Assembly: GCA_030248135.1 (NCBI GenBank)
Contig: JASANC010002722.1
Span: 1 to 64,000 of the forward strand
Length of the DNA stretch: 64,000 nucleotides
Direction of reading: 5' to 3'
DNA from: Theristus sp. LFF4_11
Taxonomy: Eukaryota > Nematoda > Chromadorea > Monhysterida > Xyalidae
In this document: piece after piece, positions 48,580-58,045 of the stretch
How the letters are laid out: each line of letters opens with the position of its first letter
Position numbering within the stretch: the first letter of the stretch is position 1
Program-made: the position numbers and the translations under genes
The notes under the pieces: generated by a model
The model's input: only the letters and a program-made list of their open reading frames with translations
Database searches by the model: none
What the model was told of the DNA's origin: nothing

Positions 48580-49780
48580 ATGAAGTTTCTGGCGTTGCTA
48601 TTTTTCCTGAGTCTAACGTCGCTCATCTGTGCTCATCCGCACAACGGGAACGCTGAGGCCACAACTAAATGTCCGTTAAAAGAGCAAACTAGCAGGGCAA
48701 CTACGAAACGGCAGACGCATACGCACGCACCAGCGACACCACCACCCGCCGCACGAACACCAGCGCAACAGCAACAGCAACAGCAACGATTGCCTGCTCC
48801 GCCACCTCAACCTATTGTTGGTATGTTAGTTCAGCCCTTTCGAACCTTTAGTTTACCAGTTCATATCAGTGCAAATCAAATTCTTGCGATGAATTAATTC
48901 TGAGTATTTCAAATGAATACAGCCCCCGAAAGAACAGCAAGACAAGTTTAATTTCATTTGCAGTTGTTGTACAAGAACAACAAAGAGCCCAGGCTCAGCA
49001 CATTCAGCGTGTTCCTCAACCACCGGCTCCACCACCACGACCACCACATCCACCAAGATCGGTACGACTTCTGTTAAATTTTATCTTGAGCGAAATTTTT
49101 CTGAATTTCACATTTTGAAATGTTGTACGTTCAATCCTAGGTACATCGTACTTGAGAGGCAATAATCAGAATTGTACTTAGCATCAAGACGCAAGGCATA
49201 ATCAAGAACATTCAAGCACTTGGTTCCCAGCTGATTGCATTCGAAGATCTGTTTGACAGAGCTGATACGTAGTTTTCAGTCTGCTCAGCTTTTAAGAACT
49301 TGAACATTTCTCCCTCAACCAAAAAGTAGTAAAAAGAAATCAACGCTTCTTTAAAGGGTTGTGCCGACACGAAGGTCATTCAGTGCCCGCTGTGGGCAGC
49401 GGCGGGCGAATGCCAAAAGAATGCGGCTTGGATGGACACCGGTTGCATGAAGTCGTGCAAGAAATGTCCTCAGGTCTAAATTTGTTTGTGTGCACATGTG
49501 GTCAAATTTGCCAAATCATAGAGGTGCTTTATTCATTTTCTCCCACGGCTTTTTCTGTAATCAAGGGCAAAGGCCAGAATGCAAGTGCAGAGGCAAACCC
49601 CATTACTTTTTTTCCACCAATTTTTTATTTTTTTAGCAGGACAAAGCAAAATCGACCGGTGGCAAGAAATGCTTTGACACTGACAGAGTCCAGTGCCCAA
49701 TTTGGGCCGCCAAAGACGAATGCAACAAAAATCCGGACTGGATGAGCGTTGGCTGCATGAAATCATGCAAGAAATGTTAA
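48580..49780 (+). CDS. Secreted Q/P-rich protein with two ShK domains (ShK-2)
   Basis: Exons are 48580-48820, 48964-49061, 49357-49473 and 49637-49780, giving 199 aa. A signal peptide (MKFLALLFFLSLTSLICAH) precedes a low-complexity part with a seven-glutamine run and proline-rich stretches (PPAPPPRPPHPPRS). Two ShK domains follow, one per exon: CADTKVIQCPLWAAAGEC to CMKSCKKC, and CFDTDRVQCPIWAAKDEC to CMKSCKKC. Each has six cysteines. Unlike the last domains of the neighbouring genes, its last domain lacks the seventh cysteine (DEC, not DCEC). The last exon has two overlapping acceptors (TTTTAG and TTTTAGCAG) that both keep frame. The gene lies divergent from the RetSat-like gene. A canonical AATAAA is at 49841. 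Confidence 0.85.
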
Positions 49781-49840
49781 CTTCTGCCGAACTATTAGTC
49801 GAAACTTCTCGTTTCCACAATATCTTTGTTTGTGCACTTC

Positions 49841-49846
49841 AATAAA
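49841..49846 (+). terminator. Polyadenylation signal AATAAA of ShK-2
   Basis: AATAAA is 61 bases after the ShK-2 stop codon, a normal distance for a compact nematode 3' UTR. Confidence 0.6.
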
Positions 49847-50371
49847 CTGTTTAGACCATTTGCAACCGTTCTTTCTTAATAACGAAAACAGTGCATCGTT
49901 TCATTAAAACGCGAAATAGTGAAAGCATCCTTTCACACAGGTAACATGCGACGAATGCATTTACTGTTGAGTTTACCGTACATGCACAGCAAACAGGAGT
50001 ACCCTAGCACCAGCACGAAAAATTCTGAGAACACACAAAACACTAAAAACTTGTTTTTCAAATGAGCAGTTATAAATGACAACTGTTATTGACCCAGTTT
50101 GCAATCAAACATTTTGTCGTCGTCGTTAAGCAGAAAACGGAATTTACAATGACGAAAAAGCATTTAAACTCGTGAAAATGCAAAAATGACAAGAACAAAA
50201 ACTGAATGCTGCGGGTTTTTAATAAACAGACATGTAGAACCGTGACCATAGTAAAAACCAGTTGTTTTGTTTTTGAGTTTTTGAATTACACTTTGAAATT
50301 GAATAAACAACCAATCATCTCCCTTTTATCAGCGAAACCCTGCGAAATATTACGCAAATCAATAAACAATA
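49847..50371. other. Intergenic region between ShK-2 and ShK-3, no gene seen
   Basis: About 525 bp, AT-rich. It should contain the promoter of ShK-3. No trans-splice-like acceptor was evident immediately before the ATG at 50372. Confidence 0.5.
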
Positions 50372-52293
50372 ATGAACGCGCTTGTCCTGCTCTCATGCGT
50401 GCTGACGTTCGTTGCGGCACACGAAGACGAGGGACCGCTGGCGACCGCCGTAAAGGATCCGAAAAAATGTTAATTTCAAAAGTTTTACCAGCATATTTCT
50501 TAGGATGACAATACTGCATCTGCTCAAACAAAGGGCTTATTTTGCCAGTTCCGTTTTGTTTCTGAGTGATGCTTTTTGTTGACGAATCCAACCTTTGAAT
50601 TTTGAGAATCAACATTGAATGACAGGTTAAGGACGAATAGATTCAACAGGGTGACGCATAAGTTGTGTATCACCTTTTGACAGCTCATATCTCGCCAATC
50701 AATGAACCAATTTGGATATGATGTTCAAGGGATGTTCTTTGAAGAATAACTCATAAATGTGTAAAATTACAACACAACTCAACTAAAAGGACTGTGTAAC
50801 AAAAAAAAATTGAAAAAAATCAATTTTTAAAATCAAAATTAAACTGTTTTGTTAGAGAACATCCCAAAAAAATTTATCCAAATCGGTTCATTGGTTAGCG
50901 AGATATGAGCTATCAAATAATGATACACTACTTATGCGCCACCATTTAGGCATCGATGTCAGCAATCACATGCTACTAGTACCGCAACCGATCGATTGTG
51001 ACGGAATTCCTTGCTCAGATGAAGAACTTTGTGTGCAGACTGCAGACACGCTAGCGTTGGAATGCTTTCCAAGTGAGCGACAATGTAGATAACATACGTA
51101 CCACACCACACCATTTGTATCTTCTTCTCATAAATAGAAAATACACATTCCTGAGTCTCAGGCGACAGAATGATTAATGGAATAGTTATGTTTCCAACAA
51201 TCTTTGCAGTTAATTTTTGTCTGATTAACTGCAAATTTAAGATTTGCCGTATGTTTAGTATAACCAGAGCATTTTCACAAAAGTATTACAGTTCTCGACA
51301 CTTGCAAAACTAAACCGGCAGAAGATCCGAAGCCAGAACAAAAGGAAGCGAAGAAACCAGCTCCAAAGACCCCTACACTTCCTCAACCTCCGCCTCCACC
51401 GCCACAGCCGATTCTGATCATGATCAAAAAAGCGAAGGAAGCAGTCAGTCTCGTTTTAGTTGAACAAATACAAAAGACAATTTCAATGTACAGCTATCTA
51501 AACATGAGTAAGCTGAGGATATTTTTAGCATCACAGCAGTTGTTTTTGGTATTTAAGGACAGGAGTGGAAATTTGGATTTGGACGCTTTCGATTTGTTTA
51601 GTATCATAAGTCAATAGTTGACCCTCTCGCTGGTGAGCGAGAGTCTCATGACTATCTGTCCAGTCAGAAAAGGGGGCGTATGTACTAAAAGTTTTGCTGC
51701 TTTACAGCCATCCCCATCCAGCGGTGCCCGTTGTATCGACACGCATGATTTGTGCGATTTTTGGGAGAAAGCAGGCGAATGCAAAAAGAATCCGGACTGG
51801 ATGAACATCGGATGCATGAAGTCGTGCAATAAATGTTCGCAGCAACCCCCACCTCCACCTCCACCGCCTCCACCTCCACAGCCGGTAATTTTACAGAATG
51901 TGATCAAGGTTCAGGCTACAAGTACAGGTTCTTTAGAAACTAAGAGCGATTTTTCTGCAAGACAACACCGTCCATTAGATCAGAAAAATGCTGATTCTTG
52001 TTATACAAAATGGTAATTTTCCACACTAGTGGGAGAATCGCCATCATAATGCTTGACAGCATTTGAGTTCAGTTTGCTGATAGCTGGTCATACCAACGTT
52101 GGAGCAGCCAACGAACACGCTAGATTTAATGCTTGAACGTCAGTTGGCTTCTTAATGTTTTTTTTTCTTTTCTTTACAGAAGTGCATTGACACCGACCCC
52201 GTACAATGTCCAAAGTGGGCTGCTAATTGTGAATGTGAGAACAATCCAGATTGGATGCACGTTGGCTGTATGAAATCGTGCAAGAAATGTTGA
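50372..52293 (+). CDS. Secreted protein with six-Cys module and two ShK domains (ShK-3)
   Basis: Exons are 50372-50468, 50950-51072, 51292-51443, 51708-51908 and 52180-52293, giving 228 aa. A signal peptide (MNALVLLSCVLTFVAAH) is followed by an unnamed six-cysteine module spread over exons 2 and 3: C near the start, DCDGIPC, LCVQTADTLALEC and LDTC. Next come a charged/proline-rich linker (PPPPPPQPILIMIK), a ShK domain (CIDTHDLCDFWEKAGEC to CMKSCNKC), an eleven-proline run, and a last ShK domain with seven cysteines (NCEC). The donor of exon 4 is chosen at 51908 because the last exon needs phase 0; a donor at 51893 would also fit. The six-cysteine module is shared with ShK-4, so the two genes are tandem duplicates. 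The first intron is largely a MITE whose end abuts the acceptor of exon 2. Confidence 0.82.
50650..50943. mobile_element. MITE with ~90-bp inverted ends inside ShK-3 intron 1
   Basis: The left arm starts GGTGACGCATAAGTTGTGTA and contains AGCTCATATCTCGCCAATCA. The right arm is its imperfect inverse, with GGTGGCGCATAAGTAGTGTA and AGCTCATATCTCGCTAACCA. The arms are about 90 bp and end near GGGATGTTCT. The centre is A-rich. The right end is six bases from the ATTTAG acceptor used by exon 2. An adjacent CAGGG on the left suggests the Tc1/mariner superfamily, but the target duplication is not preserved. Confidence 0.8.
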
Positions 52294-52386
52294 CATGCAG
52301 TACAATGTATGTATTTAATAGGTTTATGTACAAATGTACATTATTTGCGTGTACGTGATCTGATTTTGCTTTCTATTGATTGATTG

Positions 52387-52392
52387 AATAAA
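52387..52392 (+). terminator. Polyadenylation signal AATAAA of ShK-3
   Basis: AATAAA is 94 bases after the ShK-3 stop codon, with no other exon on this strand until 53288. Confidence 0.55.
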
Positions 52393-53287
52393 TTCACATT
52401 GATGACACACATAACTTAAAGTATTTGTTTTCACGCAGCATTAATGTCCAACTGTACATTACAAGTATTGAATTGCGAATCGAAAAAACCAAAATAACAG
52501 TTTGTCTTCTACTGCTGAGAAAAGCAGCCTTATTCGAAAACAACAGTACGCTGAACGTGCAAGAAGTCAGCCAGACAGAAACAGCTCATCAATCATCATT
52601 ACAACTGTTTTTCAACCTTGAATACCATTAACAAGCTTAATATCATTTAACAACTGGTTTTCACTAATTCGTTCAAAAGTTTTGACCCAGTTTCGAGTTA
52701 AATAAAAAACGAGACGTACATAAATTATGCCTTGTACATTTCACATTAAAAATTAGAAACTGGAAGATAAAACTGCACAAGCAGATGGCGTTTTAAAACA
52801 GAAATGATGACTGGGAAATTATTGGTGGAATAAACGTGAAATTGGTTACTGTAAAAACAAAACTGAATGTGCAACAAGTTCACACACAGCGCTTTTTCAC
52901 ACTGCGAGACGAAACGTTTGTGCAGCCCCTTTCGTTTGTCCAGCAAAAAGAAAATTAAAAAAAACATTAATTATTTCCGCTATTTGTTTTTTTGCTGATT
53001 TCAAAAATTTAAGAGCACCTGCCGTGTACGTGAATTCATACTTTAAAATTCAAATTTACAGCTGCTATTTTACTGTTGATAATGTCATAAGTTACACCAG
53101 TATTCGGAGCAATTTGCAACTTTTTATTTAGAAAATGCAACAAACCAAATGTTTACACAGCAAAGTGTTCGGTGCTACTTTATTGCATGACTAACTGCTG
53201 TTCGGTATATTTATGTGATAATTCTTGCATTGTCAAGTTTTCCAACTTTTCTAGGCAAACAATCGCAAAGATCTAACTGACTGCACG
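52393..53287. other. Intergenic region between ShK-3 and ShK-4, no gene seen
   Basis: About 0.9 kb, AT-rich and non-coding. The promoter of ShK-4 is expected near the right end. No motif was recognised. Confidence 0.5.
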
Positions 53288-56200
53288 ATGCGCTGGCTAT
53301 GCTTAGCACTGTTTGTAGGTCTTTCGGTTGGCCACGAAAATAATTTGGTTGATATCGCCGCTCAGAATCCAGAAAAATGTTAGTTTGAATGCTCATTTTA
53401 TACATTTCATGAACCAGATGTGAACGGTTTGTTCAACAATCTGCAGTACAGGGTGTCTCAATGGTGCAACATTTAGCTCTGAATTTTGAAACACTGCTTG
53501 AGAAATGTTTGCCATCGATTGTGTTAAAATTTAAGTTGAAATTCTAAAATTCGGTTGATCATGAACAGCAACATTTTTGATTCAAGGTGAAAAATCGAGC
53601 AAATTCATGCTTTTTTCTTAAACAAGCAACGTGTTGAACAAAGAGGTCAGTAAATCCAAACGCTTGCCGACGAAATTATTCAGGAAAAGGTATGCAGAAG
53701 ATAATTTTTGGAATGGTCTTGTTATTGGGGCTTTGGGATTATTTGGGGATAAGACCTGTTATTGGAGTCTGTCAAAGCTAGATTTGTTAGGGGTAAAGAA
53801 GTTATAAAAATCAAGCTTCAGTTTTGCTCACGAGCCTTTTCACTTTCAGACCAAGTTGGTGATTTTTCTTCCAGAAATTATTGAGAAATTATTCAAGAAA
53901 TCTAATGACTAAATAAAAAATAAACTGCCACCGTGACAGTTTTAATGAATGAAAAAGGGCAGAACAAAACAGCAAAAACACGGAATTGGACAATGATCGT
54001 CATCGCATGCATTTGTGACAGCCGAGTTGCAACTTCATTGTTCAAAACATTGCTGTGCTAGTGTGCTTGATATTTTTACTTAAAATTTTAACACAATTAG
54101 CGGCAAACATTTTTTGAATTGTGTTCTAAATTTTAAACCTAAATATGTAACCAATCCAATTTTGCCTATTGTATCTAGATAATTTTTATGTGATACCCTG
54201 TAGTTGCAGTTGGCTTTTACTCATGTAGATGGCTTTTGCTCTTTGTCTTAAATAACGCCAGAAACAATTGAAATTTTAAAAATTTTAAATTTCCACACAT
54301 TAGGCATCGACACAACCAATCACCATCTGTTGGTGCCGCAACCAGAAGACTGCGATGGGCTGGCTTGCATGGAAGACAGCCAGCTTTGTGTGCAAACTGC
54401 GGACACGCTCGCCTTGGAGTGTTTTGATGGTAATACTGTTAAATTTATGAGAGAAATTAATCTGAAAAAATTTCTGACAAAACCCACAAAGTTCCATTTC
54501 AAATCAAACATTTTACATTATCATATAAACTTTCCCAAACAGTATTCGATACCTGCAAATCGGAAGAAGAGGCCAAGCCACCTCCGCCTAAACCAAAGCC
54601 GAAGCCAACTCCTAAGCAACCGGCCAGGCCACCAGCACCAAAGACACCGCCGATGCCACAAGCACAACCGCAGCCGCAGCCGCAGCCACTGATTCTCATT
54701 GTGAAACAGGAAGATCCTCCACCACCACCTCCGCCACCACCACCACCGCCAGTTTGTTTTCATCTTGTTTTTTAGTTCAAAATAATCTAGTTTAAAGTCT
54801 AGTTAAACGCTCAATCACGTTGGACAAGGAAGACAATCTTCTGACAATTGATTTTGAAGGATGTCATTCATTACTTGGAAATTTCAATGATCAATCATTT
54901 GTAGCCACCACCACCGCCACCGCCACCACCGCCGCCGCCACCACCACCACCACCAACACCGTCAAAGCCAGCCGTATGTTCAATGTACTCTAATATTGGC
55001 CTTAACCTTTTAAAATGCATTAAAGGCGTTAAAAACAAGCACAATCTTTGACTGCAGAAAAACTGTTTCGACACAAACAAGGAACAGTGTCCACGATGGG
55101 CCGCCGCAGGTAAAAAGGGAAATCTGTTGCTGTTTTTGAACACAGCCAACGTGCTTCTACGCTTCAGAGAAAACGCAAAAATGGCACAATGAAAAATTCC
55201 CCTATAAATAAAAAATCGAACTGTGTGAAACAAACAAATTTGACAGGTGAATGCACAAAGAATCCGGACTGGATGGACACCGGCTGTATGATGTCATGCG
55301 GAAAATGTCCTCCTCCACCACCACCACCGCCTCCACCACCACCGCCTCCTCCTCCACCACCACCACCACCACCTCCGCCACCCCCTCCACCAACGAAGCC
55401 ACCAACAACGGCCGCTCCGCAGAAGGTTGTTATCGTCGTGAAAACGGAACCGCCAAAAGTCGAGACACCTAAAGATGCCGGAAAGACCAAAGATGCCGGA
55501 AAGTCCAAAGATGCCGGGAAAACAGAGGTATGACAAAGATGACTGTGTTCGTCTAAAGATTTTTACCTGATATATATACAGTGGCGGCCAAAAGTGTTGG
55601 AACGCTGCGCGCGTGTGTGCGTGTGAGCCTTGTATTGCGCGTGTGTTGCATCAGCCGTACAAACGCTATACAAGAATCCCATGCTAATTTTTTTAGTTTT
55701 TTAGACTACTAAGTGTATCTAGTACATGAATCGCAGGTTTTTTTCACTGAAGCATACATTTATTTGACAAATACCGAACATTACAACACGCCTCCATTGC
55801 ATATGACTGACAGTAAAACTGATTCAAAATCATTGGCAAGAAAACTATTCTACGAAGTATTAGCGTTTCTTTGTGTTTGAATTATCTAACAGACGTGTAT
55901 TGCGTTCATGTTTCGGGTTCCAGTCGGGTTCCAGTCGGGTTGTATTGTTTATTCCGCTATATTTTCTTGCCAAATAATTTTGAAACAGTTTTACTGCCAA
56001 ATGGAGGTGTGTTGTAATGTTCGGTATCTGTCAAATAAATGTATGCTTCAGCGAAAAAAAAACCTGCGATAGTGTACTAGATGGCTCGTGTACTATTCCG
56101 GCCCGCGAAATTCCGGCCCGAAAAATTCCGGCCCGCTCATTCCGGCCCGAAGAATTCCGGCCTGAAGAATTCCGGCCCGAAGAATTCCGGCCCGAAGAAT

Positions 56201-57506
56201 TCCGGCCCGGAGAATTCCGGCCCGACGAATTTTCGCCAGCACGAACAATATTTAACCACGAAGTGATTTTTGGTAATCAAATATCGATTGGTAATAATTA
56301 TTCACAACGTGAATAAAGAAATTCGTACAGCTAGTTTGAAGCTTTGTTAGCCGAGGAGAATTATACCTGAGGTTTGTATTTTTGTTCCAGCAAGTTCAAC
56401 ATAATACTTGTATTTCTGCACTAGTGCCCCCCTCGAAATTTGCTTGACACCCCACCCAGCGAAATTTGCCTAAAACAAGACATTTTTTGAAGCACAAAAA
56501 AGTCACGTCTGAAATTATGAAAATGCAAACCAGCCAGCAAGATCACGCAAATCAAATAATGCAGAAATGATACCAAAAGGGACAACACACAGCACAAACA
56601 AAAATCAGTTAATAAGTGATGGTTCACAAATCCTGGTTCGTGATAAAAAAATCTTTTTATTTATTATGTTGAAAACGGTTTCTCTTTCCAAAAAAATCAA
56701 TTAACAACATTAACTAAAATCAGTTTCCAAACATCATTGAAAATATATACTGTAACATGTGAACATCGATATTTGATTACCAAACAACACTTCGTGGTTT
56801 AATATTGTTCGTGCTGGCGAAAATTCATCGGGCCGGAATTCTTCGGGCCGGAATTATCCGGGCCGGAATTCTTCGGGCCGGAATTCTTCGGGCCGGAATG
56901 AGCCCAATCCGGACCCGTACTAGATACACTCAGTAATCACAAAAACAAAAAAAATTAGCATGGGATTCTTATACTAGCGTTTGTAAGGCTGATGATACAC
57001 ACGCGCAACACACGCGCACACATGCGCGCAGCGTTCCAACACTTTTGGCCGCCACTGTACATACGTTGTCTTATTAAACTCAGTGCAAAGACAAGAACAA
57101 GTTCTGCGGTTTCTGGTCATCATTAAATGAATGTGAAAAAAACGCTGAGTGGATGAGCAAGAATTGTCCGAAGTCATGCGAAACGTGTCCCGAAAAAGAA
57201 CAGGAAGGCGACGGCAAAGGGGTATGTCACAATAAATTAGAAAACTAACAATATAAAAAGAATCGAACATGTTTTTTCAGAAAACTTTTCTCATGGGCGC
57301 GTTATTTATATTCTTAACTTTATTAGGGTTATGGTGGAAAAGACTCGGCATGCAAGGATTCAGACCCAAATTGTGAGAAGTGGGCAAGCGAATGCGAATG
57401 CGACAAGAATCCTTACTGGATGAAACCAAACTGTCAAAAGTCGTGCAATTTCTGTGGAAAAACAATCGAAGATATTGAGAAACCAAGCGGCACACCTGGG
57501 TGCTAA
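53288..57506 (+). CDS. Secreted polyproline protein with six-Cys module and three ShK domains (ShK-4)
   Basis: Eight exons close in phase: 53288-53378, 54304-54429, 54543-54751, 54905-54973, 55058-55109, 55247-55527, 57084-57221 and 57327-57506. The product is 381 aa. A signal peptide (MRWLCLALFVGLSVGH) precedes the same six-cysteine module as ShK-3 (DCDGLAC, LCVQTADTLALEC, FDTC), then a K/P-rich linker and proline runs. The first ShK domain is split by an intron (exons 5 and 6). After it comes a run of 28 prolines and three KDAGK-type repeats. A second ShK domain (CKDKNKFC to CPKSCETC) and a third with seven cysteines (SECEC) follow, each in its own exon, before a tail ending in GC. Intron 1 holds a mariner-like MITE, and intron 6 is almost entirely a composite Tc1-like element. 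Function is unknown; an extracellular structural or interaction role is inferred. Confidence 0.82.
53449..54200. mobile_element. Possible mariner-like MITE in ShK-4 intron 1, ~750 bp
   Basis: The left end CAGGGTGTCTCA and the inverse of the right end CAGGGTATCACA are flanked by TA on both sides (53447-53448 and 54201-54202). Only about 12 terminal bases are convincingly repeated. The CAGGGTGTC start is typical of mariner ends. No transposase remnant was seen inside. Confidence 0.45.
55579..57057. mobile_element. Composite Tc1-like foldback element filling ShK-4 intron 6
   Basis: The ends are CAGTGGCGGCCAAAAGTGTT and its exact inverse. The first 34 bases are identical, similarity extends to about 125 bp (AAGAATCCCATGCTAATTTT), and TA flanks both ends (55577-55578 and 57058-57059). 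Two further palindromes are nested inside. One has arms of about 100 bp (about 55716-55825 against 55985-56095). The other (about 56096-56325 against 56740-56925) is edged by 15-bp repeats. No transposase frame remains. The structure suggests serial insertion of related elements. Confidence 0.85.
56095..56230. repeat. 15-bp GGCCCGAAGAATTCC tandem repeat, with inverted copy
   Basis: About nine units of CCGGCCCGAAGAATT, with variants, run here. The inverse, TTCTTCGGGCCGGAA, repeats about five times at 56828-56900, making the arms of an internal palindrome of the composite element. The units create a frame of RPEEF repeats that is not a real gene. Confidence 0.85.
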
Positions 57507-57817
57507 CTCTGGGGGAATGGTATTTTTGGATTTTATGCACTGGTTATAAAAGTCAATCACACTGAATGAACTCATATTTTAGCTGTATTGGTTAAAGTTG
57601 TTGATTTAATTTTGTTGTTCAAAATTTCCACTTTAGTGCTGCGTTTTGAGAGTGGTCAGCAAAAAAATGTTCTGGTCGGCGCGCAGTTTCGTTTCACACA
57701 AGACTTGCATGGGTGAAAATGAACTATAAACCAACATTTGTGACAAATAGGCATTTTCTACGTCAATCTTTTTCAATTGTTTGGTTAAAAGGAAAGATTG
57801 GCGGATATTGAAGGATG

Positions 57818-58045
57818 TTAAAAGAAATAAAAAACACATAAAATCAACCAACTCTGTTTCGTCAGTTCATCGGACGGTGCCGGTGTGTTTGGCAACTTCG
57901 GCCGTCTGCCTGCGCGGCTACTGCGAAAATGCAGTACATGAATAAGCACCCACAGAATCAGTCTTTCAGGAAGATATGCAGTCTTCGCAAAATAAATCGC
58001 AACGCCGAGAACCAGCAAAAGAGGAATCCACCAGAAAAGCGACAT
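57818..58045 (-). CDS. Putative 75-aa single-pass membrane microprotein
   Basis: A single minus-strand frame begins MSLFWWIPLLLVLGVAIYFA, so residues 4-20 are hydrophobic. It continues with a second hydrophobic helix (LILWVLIHVLHF), a basic patch (RSSRAGRRPK) and a polar tail. An ATTTTTAG lies seven bases before the ATG, where a trans-splice acceptor would be. The 5' two-thirds has balanced codon use, unlike the surrounding AT-rich DNA. The last ten residues are F/L-rich, and the true stop might differ if there is an intron. I recognise no family. It could be a signal-anchored peptide or a chance frame. Confidence 0.4.
   Translation of the reverse strand: MSLFWWIPLLLVLGVAIYFAKTAYLPERLILWVLIHVLHFRSSRAGRRPKLPNTPAPSDELTKQSWLILCVFYFF

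Noticed and set aside
56017..56316. Frame of repeated RPEEF units
   Set aside because: It is produced entirely by the 15-bp GGCCCGAAGAATTCC repeat inside a transposon arm, whose inverted copy lies nearby.
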